A stretch of DNA of 64,000 nt from Puccinellia tenuiflora (taxonomy: Eukaryota > Streptophyta > Magnoliopsida > Poales > Poaceae), in NCBI GenBank assembly GCA_012064385.1, contig QRDG01001525.1, forward strand, positions 1,116,001 through 1,180,000, read 5' to 3'. The position numbers and the translations under genes are program-made. Position 1 is the first letter of the stretch, and each line of letters opens with the position of its first letter. Of this stretch, positions 45,201 through 56,360 are shown one piece after another. The notes below the pieces were generated by a model that searched no databases, was not told where the DNA came from, and saw nothing but the letters and a program-made list of their open reading frames with translations.

Positions 45201-47095
45201 CTACTGCGAGAGGTTGCACATGCCAGGGTGCAGCGGGCACCACAGCGGCTGGAGCGGCTCGGCGCGGATGCCGCGCGCCACCATCCGGTACCTCCAGTCG
45301 TTCAGCCGGTCCGTGGCGTTGGCGTACCGCTTCCTCCCGCTGGCGCCCTTGTTCCCGGACCACAGCGTCTCCGCGGCGGCGGCGGCCCTCGGCCAGAGCC
45401 TGCCGTCCAGCACCGCGGCGTCCGACTGCTCCGACCACAGCGCCACCTCGCCGCCCAGCACCAGCGTGGCCTCCTCCTCCGTCAGCCCGTGCAGGATGTC
45501 GTAGTCGTACACGCGCTGCCACGTCTTGAACGGCGCGCACCACGACCCGCCCGTGCCGCCGGGGTCGTTGAACAGCGGCGCGCCCTCGCCCTCCTTCTCC
45601 TGCTTGTCGTACCGGCTGTCGTTGCCCACCCACCCGCCGTGCCCGCAGTCCAGGTAGTAGTACGCCGCCGAGGACACGATGGCGCGGTACCCGGCCGCCA
45701 CGATCCGCTTCGTGTTCTCCGCCCCGTTGTTCCACGTCTGCAGCACGGTGCTCTCTCTGGGCAGCACCGTCGGGCCGACCATCACCTTGGGGCCCAGGAG
45801 GACGTCCTCCCAGTACACCACCGTGCGGTTCAGCTCGTGCACCATGAACGGCCGGGTCGCGTTCACGAACAGCTCCAGGAGGTTGTCGTGCGTGCCGCCT
45901 TCCCCGAGGAAGCGCCGCACCACGGGGTCGTCCTCCCAGCACGCCGTGTTCACCTCGTCGGCGCCCCCGTGGAGGTACGGGTCCGGGAACAGGGACGACA
46001 GGTCGCGCAGAACGTCCTGCGCCACGCGGTACGCCTTGGGGTTCAGCGGGTTCAGCTGCCCCGTGCAGGGCTCCGCCGCCAGCGCCGGCTGTGCCGTCGG
46101 CGCCCAGAACTTGTTCGCGCAGGTGACGATCTCCGGGTACGCTCCCGCCCACGAGCCCGCGTGCCCTGATTCGAGCACCACAAACAATCGCTGCATTGAA
46201 GGGATTGGGACTCTCGGGTAGAAAATGCAGAGAAGATCGACGAGTTGGGGATTTCGTGCTCACCAGGCATGTCGATCTCGGGGATGACGCGGACGCCGAA
46301 GGCGGCGGCATACTTGACGATGCGGCGGACGTCCTTGTCGGTATAGCGCATGGCGGGGGAGTAGGAGCCGAGGTTGGCGAGGCTGGGGACGGTGGGGAGG
46401 ACGATGGGGAAGGACTGAGAGTCGGTGATGTGCCAGTGGAAGACGTTGAGCTTGTTGAAGGCCATGGCGCGGATGGTGTGGAGGATGTCTCGCACGGGGT
46501 AGAAGTTGCGGGCGGTGTCGAGGAGGATGCCGCGGTGGGTGAAGTGGGGGCGGTCGGAGATCTCGATGCCGCTGGGGACAATCGACTGGCCGCCCGCAGC
46601 TTCGCCGCCGCCGGCCCATGCGAGCTGGGAGAAGGTCTCGAGGCCGCGGATGGCGCCCCAGGGCGTGGCCGCGGAGATGTCGGCGGAGTCGGAGTCGGCG
46701 GGCACGGAGAGCGTGTAGGACTCGTCGACGGCGGGGCCGAGCGGGACGTCGGCCTCGGAGACGGAGATGGTGAGGACGCGGACGGGGACGCGGGCGAGCG
46801 TGTAGTTGGCGGGTGCCACCAGCGGCGCGTGGCGCTCGGTGCGGATGAGGCGGGTGTAGTAGGCGATGGCGTGGCGGAGCGACGGGTGGGGCGGCACCGC
46901 GTGGATGCTGAAGGACGGGGTGAGCGGCGCGTACACGACGGACGGCCACGAGATGGACGTCGGCTTGGGCCAGACGAACACCTTCTGGTTCGGCTGCGGC
47001 GGAGGAGGGTTCGAAGGGGGCGGCGGGCGGGCGGCGGGTGCGGCCGCTGGACGGAGGATTAGGAGGAGGAGGAGGAGGTACGGCAGCGCTGCCAT
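45201..47095 (-). CDS. HEXO: Beta-hexosaminidase, GH20 family, HEXO2-like
   Basis: GH20 enzymes remove terminal beta-N-acetylhexosamine from N-glycans; plant HEXO proteins act in the vacuole, plasma membrane or apoplast. Two exons, 47095-46264 and 46165-45201, join at GT-AG borders to 598 residues. The N-terminus has a hydrophobic signal-like stretch (MAALPYLLLLLLIL), followed by a Pro-rich segment. Then come the GH20 N-terminal domain and the barrel: FHWHITDSQSFP, VIPEIDMPGHAGSW, and the catalytic pair D347-E348 in LHGGADEVNTACW. The end has RLWPRAAAAAETLWS, which lines the active site. The form GADEV, instead of GGDEV, suggests the HEXO2 group. Several N-x-S/T sites (such as NATR, NRT, NDS) fit a secreted glycoprotein. 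No lesion seen. Confidence 0.93.
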
Positions 47096-47310
47096 GGCCC
47101 GCCGGCGTTCAGGAGCGGATGGGGGATTTCAGCGTCTTCGGTGGAGTGAGCAGCGGCCATCGGGGATCTGGCCCGTCGCTCTGACTTTGCTTTCGTTGAC
47201 TCAGTTCGAGCGATTTGGCCCTATCCGCAATGCGTGGAGGTAGGAATCGCGATTCCTATATGTCGCCCGTTGGCGAAACGTCTTGCGCGCGTCGCCTGAA
47301 CGCTTCTGTT

Positions 47311-47326
47311 AATGGGCCGGCCCATT
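47311..47326. promoter_or_regulatory. Palindromic TGGGCC (site II-like) element
   Basis: aatgggccggcccatt is a perfect 16-bp palindrome lying 216 bp upstream of the HEXO start codon. TGGGCY motifs are known promoter elements of plant housekeeping genes. Function is inferred from position. Confidence 0.5.
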
Positions 47327-47434
47327 TCGCAAATATTTCTTTCTTCTTCTTTTTTCTTCTCTGTTTTTTTTCTTTTTTTCTGTTTTCTTTTCTGTTATTT
47401 TCTTTTTCTGTTTTCTTCTTTTTAAGTCACTTTT

Positions 47435-48900
47435 TTGAATCTGAATATTTTTTGAATTTGAAGATTGTTCAAACTCATAGATTTCAAATCTGATTTTTTC
47501 TCAAATTCTGAACACTTTTCAAATTTGAACAATTTTTTAATCTGAATATTTTTCAGTTTGAACATTTTTGAATATGAATATTTTTCAATCTATTTTTTTT
47601 GAATTTGAACATTTTTAAGTTTGAACTTTTTTGAATGTGAACATTTTTCAATCTGAACATGTTTTGAATCTGAACATTTTTGAATATGAATATTTTTCAA
47701 TATGAACATTTTTTAATTTAATTTTTTTTAGTTTCAACATTTTTTGAATCAGAACATTAAAAAAAGAAAAAATTAAAGAAAAAACGAAAATGGAAAATAG
47801 AAAAAATAAATGTTCAAATTAAAATTTGTTCATATTCAAAAATTATTTATTTTTCAAATTTAATTAATTTATTTATTTTTTGAAATAGGTTATGTTCATC
47901 GATATTTTTCTGTTCCCTTTTAATATCGTTCAAAAATAGTTTCCGCTCACCAACATTTTCTCTTCACTTAAAAAGTTGTTCAAAAATAGTTTTCGTTCAC
48001 CGACATTTTTCTGTTCACTTTAAAAATCGTTTAAAAATAGTTTTTGTTCACCGATATTATATGTTCACTTTCAAAATTAAATTTGTTCAATTTTAAGAAA
48101 TGTTCAAATTTGAAAATTGCTCACTTCAAAGTTGTTTTTAGTTTTCACTTTTAAAAATGTTCAAAAATAGATTTCATTCACTTTTAAAAATGTTCAAAAA
48201 TAATTTTCGTTCACTTTTAAAATCGTTCAAAGTTAGTTTCCATTCATAAAGTTTATTATGTTCATTTTTTTAAATCGTTTAAAAATATTTTTTGTTGACC
48301 GACCTTTTTTTGTTCACTTTTTAAAAGTGTTCATAAATCATTTTCATCACTTTTAAAATTGTTCGAAAATAACTTTTGTTCATTAAAATTTTCTGTTCAC
48401 TTTTTAAACCTGTTCAAAAGTAATTGTTGTTCAACGACCTTTTTCTGTTCACTTTTTAAAATCGTTCAAAAATAATTATCGTTCACTTTTAAAATCGTTC
48501 AATAATAACTTTCGTTCGTAAATCTTTTTTCTGTTCACTTTTTAAATCCGTTCAAAAATAATTTTTGTTCACTCACCTTTTTTGTTCACTTTTTAAAATC
48601 GTTCAAAAATAGCTTTTGTTCACCGATATTTTATGTTCACTTTTAAAATTGTTCCAAAATAGTTTTTGTTAATCGACATTTTCTGTTGATTTTTAAAAAG
48701 GTCAAAATAGTTTTTGTTCACCGACGTTTTCTGTTTAAAGTTGAAAATTGTTTTAGCGATGAAAAATGTTCAAAATGAAAATTTGTTCAATTTTTTAAGA
48801 AATGTTTAAATTTGAAAAAAAGAATTATTTTGAACATTATGCACAAAACTGAACAATTTTTAAATTTGAACATATTTTGAATTTGTACAAATTTTCAAAA
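47435..48900. repeat. AT-rich degenerate tandem array rich in GTTCA
   Basis: 47435-47760 is built from variants of tttttgaatctgaacattt. From about 47930 to 48760 a unit of about 50 bp recurs, pairing gttcaaaaatagttttcgtt with caccgacattttctgttcac; exact neighbours at 47930 are 50 bp apart. I estimate about 15 degenerate copies. No coding frame. Confidence 0.8.
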
Positions 48901-48945
48901 CTAAACATTTTTCAAAATCATAAATAAACTAAAAATGTAAACAAA

Positions 48946-49068
48946 TTTTCACTAACTGAAGTATCTGGACACAATACATATTAGTACGGTCGATATTTCC
49001 TCTATATTTTCACTAACTGAAGTATCTAGACACAATACATATTAGTACGGTCTATATTTCCTCTAAAT
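48946..49068. repeat. 61-bp tandem duplication, two copies
   Basis: The text ttttcactaactgaagtatc ... tagtacggtc ... atttcctcta occurs twice in direct order with a 61-bp period and two or three mismatches, so it is a fairly recent duplication. Confidence 0.9.
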
Positions 49069-49567
49069 GTTTTCACTGTGAGAATAAGTAGTACTACTAA
49101 CAGTGAATTTTTTATTTGTTCAAAAAACTCAAAAAAAAAATAGTTCGACTGATTCCAGTACAAAAGAAAGAACAAAAACAAGAACGTTTCTACTACTAGA
49201 ATGAGTTGCCAAAGAATGGAATTTGATAGGAGGTACGAACTACGAACCAGTCCATGCGGAAAGAAACTGTTCAAAGCAAAACGTTAAGGCGTGACAAGTT
49301 TGGAACTGGTACAACGTAAGTGGGCTGGCCCAATTCTCGTCGCTAGTAGGCGATGCGGCCACGTTCCATCGCCTGAAAGCGATGTATCGGAGCTCCCGGT
49401 AGGAATCCAGAAGGCGGAGATCCTTTCTAATGAAAGCCCATCAGTTTTTCCAGTGGAGCCCGTGAGTTCTTGCGGCCCGTCGGTGAATCCTATTCTACGC
49501 CCATTGCGCGTGTTAGCGTCAAAACGCGTACCCTTTCGAACACACGCAACGTCCTCGGGGAGCTTGC
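49069..49567. other. Upstream region of the Ulp1-like gene
   Basis: No gene seen. The composition turns G+C rich from 49310, with gtgggctggcccaat at 49319 as a first TGGGCC-like motif. Confidence 0.45.
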
Positions 49568-49579
49568 TGGGCCGGCCCA
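49568..49579. promoter_or_regulatory. Palindromic TGGGCC (site II-like) element upstream of the Ulp1-like gene
   Basis: tgggccggccca is a perfect 12-bp palindrome lying 210 bp before the chosen ATG at 49778. Its core is the same as that of the palindrome at 47311. Confidence 0.45.
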
Positions 49580-49777
49580 TTCTTTTTCTGCTGCTTCACT
49601 GTTTCGGCGTCTATCTCTCTCGTCCCCAACTTTCATGTCACACTCCCGTGCGGCGAACTCCATCTCCTCTTCCTCGCCTCTCTCCCCCGCGCCCCCTTCA
49701 CTGGATTTGCTCTTGCTGCTAGTTCTATTCCGCGACGCCGATCTAAATCGTGGCGGCCATCAGATTCTCGGCCGTTC

Positions 49778-52243
49778 ATGGCGACAACAGGTTTGTCTTT
49801 GTTTTTGTTCGTCCTCCATGATCGTCTGGACGCAAACCCTAGTTTTACATTTCTCGGTGAATCATATGATGTGTACATCAGTAGATCCTTTCTAGGAGAT
49901 GTGGGTTCTATGTGTAGCAGCTCCTACGGCCGGTTTGTGTAGATTTTTTACCGGTGTATTTTGGATCTGGTTATGTACGAGCTCGACGGATTGAGCTTCG
50001 CAGTAGCATCGGGGTAGTTCATCAGGGTTCTCATGGTTCGTATCTAGAAGATCCTTTACTTTTTTTGGTGTTTGGTATGGTCCGTACATACAAGATCCCT
50101 AAGACTTTGGGGTGGTACGTTTTACAGGGCTTGAAGAGACGGCTTGTGTTCATGTATTTATTTATTTTGCAAAAAAAAATTACCTTTGTTGTCTCGGATT
50201 AAGCATCTCATTGGTATCCACTAAAATGATTCAGTACATGTAAATCTACTAATTGGTCTACTACTAGTTGTAGTTGTCCGTGTCTATTAACTTACTTCTA
50301 TTTTTATAGTCCGAATTGATGTTTACTTTTTCTGATTTCATAACAGAATGCATACCGGATGTTGAGCGTTGTAAGTCCAGTCTCAGAACAAGATGTTCAA
50401 CACTGCGCTACAATAAAGTTGTAAAACAGTTCAATCCAATTCAGCGGGGCCACATCATAAAATATGGTTTGGAGCACCTTCTTAATATTCCTGAACACCT
50501 CTATATTCCTCTTGAACTCACCCAATGGATCATTGATCACATCACAAGTGGAAGATGTTTCAAACACAAATCTAAAACCATCAAATTCAATAAGGAATCT
50601 TTGGTTTCTCTTCTGGAACCATCCCTTTTGTTTTTGAGAGTGATGATCCAGAAGTTGTGGCTGAGGTGCAAGAGATCCGCAACAAGTACCTTGAAGCTTG
50701 GAAGATACCTATGAAGAAGCTGGTTTCTGTCATGCTTTTCTGATGACAGTGAGGGGGGTTTTATCTGGAGCTTCGTGTTGTTTTTCATATCAATTATATT
50801 GTACCCTCTCACTTATAGTTTTGTCAATCGAGAGTATCTCTTCACATTAAATGATGTATCCTCCATCCCCAACCTTGACTTTGGGTTCCTGTGTCTCGAC
50901 CACCTCTTCACTGAAATTGACAAGTTCCACGACAAAGTTTTTGATGTTGACACAGTGGCAGAGTACAACAGGTCTTTGTGGATTGGTGGATGCCTCCCTG
51001 TCTTATTTGTAAGTAGATTGACCTTTTTCTTTTGTCAAATGCCTCCCCCGCATTGATTGAAGCATTTTTTGTAATGTTCATTTTCTTTTTATGTTTTTAT
51101 AGATTGTATACTTGGATTTTGCTGATCTCAAGGTATTTGATCGTGCTATTGATTACGGCGTCCCACGCATCACACATGTGAGGAATGGAGATCTTATTTG
51201 TCTGGATAACCGTGATAGAAAAAGAACCTCTCGGAAATCTTATGGGGTGTTGGAGGTATATCTCTTTCGATTTTTATTATAAGACTTACCTTGCATTTTC
51301 TTCGTAGGTTTGTATATGTGTAACCAGATGCCTTTTTTTAACAGATGCACTTCCCTGTCCTGAAGCCCAACCATTGGGTTCTTGCATGTGTGAACCCATT
51401 GTTTACTTCTATAAATTTCTGTGATTCGGCTGGTATCACAAGCAAGACCAATGAGGATGAACTTACAAACAACTTGGTACTTTTTGTTATATCTTTATTA
51501 TAATTTTTTGTTGTTGTTTCATCACATCTTTTTTCCTTTTCATTTGTAACCTTTTTTTTGGTTCAAATTGATATGCAGGTAACAAATCTGAACACTGTCT
51601 TTAAGTAGCTTAATATCAACTCGAAAGATTTTGAGGGGTTCAAAAGGTTCAATCTGTCAAATTATCCGAAACAATCAACTTTGTTAGTCTCTCTCTCTCT
51701 CTCTCCCTCTCTCTCACACACACACACACCTGGTAATGTTTGTTTCAAAAGATGCAAATAGATTGCTGAAGATGGACAAATTGGCTATCACTATTTTTTC
51801 ACTTTTTTAATAACCTGCTCATGAATAATATGCCGCAACAGATTACTCCTTTTATATATTTTATTTTGTTTTTTATTTTTATATATTTTTTGGGATCTTA
51901 TGTACCCTTTTTTTAAACGATTAGGCACGACTGCGGGTTCTATGCGATGCTATACATGGAAAACTTTACAGGGAAAGTTATGAATGATTTCAGCAATGTA
52001 ATTCTTTTTTCCCCACGCCCCGCCATCTGTTTTATGTTACAAGCTATATACTGGACATATGATATATTTTTAACACTATGTTGTGTATGTTGACACAGTA
52101 ATATCTTCCCTTTTTTTACTACTTTTGTTTCTCTGCAGGTCACAATTGCGGAGTACAAGATGGTCTCAGCTCACAAGATGTTCCATGCTCGAGCTAACAA
52201 GATTAAAATTGGGGCCCTAGAAGGTTCGAAGAGGAAGCGCTAG
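49778..52243 (+). pseudogene. Ulp1-like (C48) cysteine protease gene with three lesions
   Basis: Ulp1 proteases process SUMO; plant genomes also hold many transposon-associated Ulp1-like genes. Seven exons fit GT-AG borders and phases: 49778-49790, 50347-51008, 51103-51255, 51345-51476, 51579-51682, 51925-51997 and 52139-52243. The N-terminal part (NPIQRGHIIKYGLEHLLNIP) resembles plant Ulp1-family neighbours. The catalytic parts are His in NHWVLACVNP, Asp in FCDSAG and Cys in HDCGFYAMLYMENF; the end is basic (GSKRKR). Lesions are frameshifts near 50597 and 50735 and an in-frame TAG at 51606-51608 (after NTVFK). With splice sites and triad kept, the loss is recent. The basis is domain motifs read by eye. 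Confidence 0.75.
51686..51729. repeat. (CT)n-(CA)n microsatellite
   Basis: A run of ctctctctctctctc followed by cacacacacacacac lies inside the fifth intron of the Ulp1-like gene. Confidence 0.95.
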
Positions 52244-52686
52244 GTGGTGGGTGAATGTATAAGATCACATAATTCAAGACGTAGGATCTAACATGATAAG
52301 CATTTTGTGGGGCCCTAGAATGTTTTGGCGGGGGGACCGGAAGTGAAAATAGGGCTCTATTCTCATGCCACACACACAAAATGGGATGTGTTTTCTTTTT
52401 CTATTTTACTTGTTCTGCATCTTTCTATTTTCCTGGCACGTTATTAACTGAAAATATCTAGACATACTCCGCATGCCCAGCCCATATGGGACATTACGAA
52501 GATGTTGTAGGAATGTCGGGTTTTACGCCGGAGGCAAATTTGTTTTTTTTTTGCATGTGTATATAGTTCCGAGACCAAGCGGGACGCCTCATGCAGTGGA
52601 ATGCAACTATGTGTTTTCTTCTCCGTACATATGTTTTTCAGTCCTACGATACTGAACGATAAATTGTTGCTTCATTGTTTTTTCAG

Positions 52687-55257
52687 TGATTTTTCGGTTC
52701 ATTACGGTTCATCACATAGATTTTTTACAGTTCATTTCTTATATTTAAGGTTCACCGCCTAGATTTTTTCAGTGATTTTTTCGGTTCATTATTGTTCAGT
52801 CCTACTACAAATATTATGTTCATTGTCTAGATTTACAGTTCATCATCTACATGTTCGGGTCACCGCCTAGATTTTACGATTCACCGTCTAGATTTTCGGT
52901 TCATCGCCTAGATTATTTCGGTTCATCGACTAGATTTTCGTTTCATCGCATAGGCTTTTTTGACGGTTCATCATTTTTTTTATGGTCATCCACCTATACT
53001 TTCGGTTCATCCCCTAGATTTTTAGGGTTCATCACCTAGATTTTTGGTTCATCCTTTTTTTTCACTTCTTTCGCTTCATTTGCCTAGATTTTTTGTTTCA
53101 TCATCTAGATTTTTACGGTTAATCATCTAGATCTTCGGTTCACCGCCTAGATTTTTCGGTTCATCGTTTAGATTTTTCGGTGTTTATAATATAGATTTTT
53201 GTTTCACTGCCTACATTTTTTCGGTTCATCCCCTAGATTTTTCGGTTCATCGCCTAGATTTTACGATTCATAACCTAGTTTTACGGTTCATCGCCTAGAT
53301 TTTACGGTCCATCACCTAGATTTTTCGGTTCATCCCCGTAGTTTTTTACGGTTTATCACTTAGATTTTCGGTTCATTCCCTATAATTTTTTTGTTCACTT
53401 TGTTCGGTTCATTGCATAGATTTTCGGTTCACACCTACATTTATTGTTTATTGTCTAGATTCATCGCCTAGACTTTTCGGTTCATAATGTAGATTTATGG
53501 TTCACTTTTTTCGGTTCATCACCTAGATTTTTTGGGTTCATCCCTTAGATTTTCGGTTCATCCCCTAGATTTTTCGGTTCATCGCCTAGATTTTACGGAT
53601 TTACGGTTCATCGCATAGATTTTTTGATTCATCGCCTAGATTTTCTGTTCATCCCCTAGATTTTCGGTTCATCACCTAGATTTCCGGTTCATCACCTAGA
53701 TTTTACGGGTCATAACCTAGTTTTTACGGTTCATAATCTAGATTTTCGGTTCACCCTCTAGATTTTCGGTTCATCGCCTATATTTTTCGGTTCATCGTCT
53801 AGATTTACGGTTCATAACCTAGTAGTTTACGGTTCACCACCTAGATTTCCGTTTCATCCCCTATATATATTTTTTGTTCACTTTTTTCGGTTCATTGCCT
53901 AGATTTACGGTTCATCGCCTAGATTTTTTCGGTTGATCACCTAGATTTATGGTTCATTGCCCTAGATTTTCTGTTCATCCCCTAGATTTATGGTTCATCA
54001 CATAGATTTCCGGTTTATCGCCTAGATTTTACGGTTCATTGCCTTTATTTTTCGTTCATCACCTAGATTTTTTGGTTCATATATAGATTTTATGGTTCAT
54101 TGCCTAGATTTACGGTTCATCGCCTATATTTTTTTTGTTCACTTTTTCGGTTCATTGCCTAGATTTTTGGTTCATCACCTAGATTTATGGTTCATCGCAT
54201 AGATTTTGTTGGCTTCATCACCTAGATTTATGGTTCATCACATAGATTTCCGGTTCATCGCCTAGATTTTTACGGTTCATTGCCTTTTATTTTTTGTTCA
54301 CTTTTTGGTTCATAATATAGATTTTCGGTTCACCCTCTAGATTTACGGTTCATCACATAGATTTCCGGTTCATCGCCTAGATTTTACGGTTTATTGTCAT
54401 TATTTTTGTTCTCTTTTTTGGTTTGTAATATAGATTTTCGGTTTATCCCCTTGATTTTCGGTTCATCGCCTAGATTTTACGATTCATAACATATTTTTAG
54501 GTTCATCGCCTATATTTTCAGCCAGGATCTAGAATTTCGGTTCACCGCCTAGATTGCGAGTTCATCGCCTAGATTTTTACCGTTCATTGCCTTTTATTTT
54601 TTGTTCACGTTTTTTTGTTCACAATATAGATTTTCGGTTCACCCTCTAGATTTTCGGTTCATCGCCTATATTTTTTTGGTTCATTGCCTAGATTTACTGT
54701 TCATAACCTAGTTTTTACGGTTCATCGCATAGATTTTTCGGTTCATAATATAGATTTTCGGTTCACCACCTAGATTTTCGGTTCATACCTAGATTTATTG
54801 TTTATCTTCTAGATTCATCGCCTAGACTTTTCGGTTCATAATATATATTTATGGTTCAATTTTTTCGGTTCACCCCCCTAGATTTTTTGGTTCATCACCT
54901 AGTTTTATGGTTCATCGTCTAGATTTCATTGCCTAGACTTTTTCGTTCATAATATAGATTTTCGGCTCATTTGCCTACATTTTCGGTTCATCACCTAGAT
55001 TTTAGCTTCATCATCTAGAATTCGGTTCATCGCCTACATTTTCAGTTCACCTCCCAGTTTTCAGTTCACCCCCCTAAACTTTTGGTTCATCACCTAGATT
55101 TTTCGGTTCATCCCTTAGATTTTCGGTTCATCCCTATATTTTTTGGTTCATCACCTAGATTTTTTGGTTCATCCCTTAGATTTTTGGTTCACCCCCCCAA
55201 GATTTTTTGTTCACCGCCTAGATTTTCGGTTCATCCCACTAGTTTTTCGGTTCATCA
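52687..55257. repeat. Minisatellite, unit about 20 bp (left part)
   Basis: More than a hundred degenerate copies of tcggttcatcgcctagattt stand in direct order. Variants replace tcgcc by tcacc, tcccc, accgcc or taatatag, and some carry a tattttttgttcactttt insert. The array begins about 440 bp after the Ulp1-like stop codon and stops at the edge of element C. Confidence 0.95.
55253..55257. repeat. Target site duplication of element C, left copy
   Basis: catca directly precedes the LTR edge; the same five bases follow the other LTR at 63400-63404. The word is part of the minisatellite unit, so the target was the array. Confidence 0.9.
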
Positions 55258-56344
55258 TGTTGTAGGGCTAGGCCCGATCTTCACGGATTTGAGGGGGAAA
55301 CGGGGATGAACACGAAAAACATGAGGGGAAACGAGGGGGATTCGTGGGCAAAACACAAGGATAACTAGCAAATCCTGCTAAGAACTCCACCCAACAACAA
55401 ACCCTCAAAAAGGTAGCCTTTGGATCGAAGAATCAAAGCCAAACTTACTCTTGTTGAAACCGATTGCTCTTACCGGCCGGTCCACCGATCCAATAGAATC
55501 ACCGCAGTGAAAGATTGGTTTGCACTACTAGAGACACCGCAGTGAAAGAGTAGCAACAACAAGATCTACCTCAACGAGGCACCCTAGCTACGAGGGAGGA
55601 GGAGCATAGCTCTCACAAGTCTCAGATTCAGTCTAGCCTCGAAATGGGGAAAGTGGAAAGCTATTTATAGTCTATTACAAAACGGGGCAGGAAAGGTGGG
55701 GAACCGGCCTGGGGGCCGGCCTGGGCCGGCCTGGAGGCCGGCGGTCTCGGGTGGGTGACCGGCCTGGGGGCCGGCCTAGGCCGGCCTGGAGGCCGGCCGG
55801 CTCAGGGGGGTGACCGGCCTGGGGGCGGCCTAGGCCGGCCTGGAGGCCGGCTGGGAGGCCGGTGCGGGGACCGGCGGCGTCGGGGTGTGGCCCGGCCTAG
55901 GGGCCGGCCTGGGCCGGTATGGAGGCCGGTGGCTTCTGGTGGGTGCCCGGCCTGGAGGCCGGCCTGGGCCGGTTGGGAGGCTGGTCGCCTCGGGTTGGGG
56001 CCCGGCCTTGGGGCCGGCCTAGGCCGGCTGGGAGGCCGGCCACCCTGTCTTCGCATCTTCCCTCCTCTTCTTGTCCATCTTCTTGGATCTCCTCTTGTCT
56101 ATCTTCTCCATCATCTTGGACCTTCTCTTGGTCATCTCCTTGACTCCATTGTGGGTCATCATCCGGGTGGATCCTGAGTATGCATAAGGTACCGGCATGA
56201 AGTAGCAAGCCATTCAAAGGAAGGTCGAGATCACACATCGAGAGGAGCGAGGTCACCTTTTCATGAAGAGCCTTGACTCTTGATCTTGTCATTGGGCCAT
56301 TTGGCATGGTGTCCATGGTGTTGTCCACATGTGGGGCTACATCA
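55258..56344 (-). repeat. 3' LTR of element C
   Basis: On the plus strand it runs TGTTGTAGGGC to ...GCTACATCA. It carries the TATA box CTATAAATAG on the element strand at 55661-55670 and a G+C-rich array of ggccggcctgggccggcctg type (55700-56042). The pol frame runs into it. Confidence 0.95.
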
Positions 56345-56360
56345 TCTCCCCCCCCCCCTT
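56345..56360 (-). other. Polypurine tract of element C
   Basis: The element strand reads aagggggggggggaga directly before the 3' LTR. This is the RNase H-resistant primer for plus-strand DNA. It is also translated as part of pol (a Gly run). Confidence 0.85.

Noticed and set aside
45096..46581. 357- and 464-codon alternative frames over the beta-hexosaminidase gene
   Set aside because: Shadows; only one minus-strand frame carries GH20 motifs, with a proper intron.
52687..55257. Minisatellite considered as a CRISPR-like array
   Set aside because: Units are contiguous and degenerate without unique spacers, and the genome is a plant.
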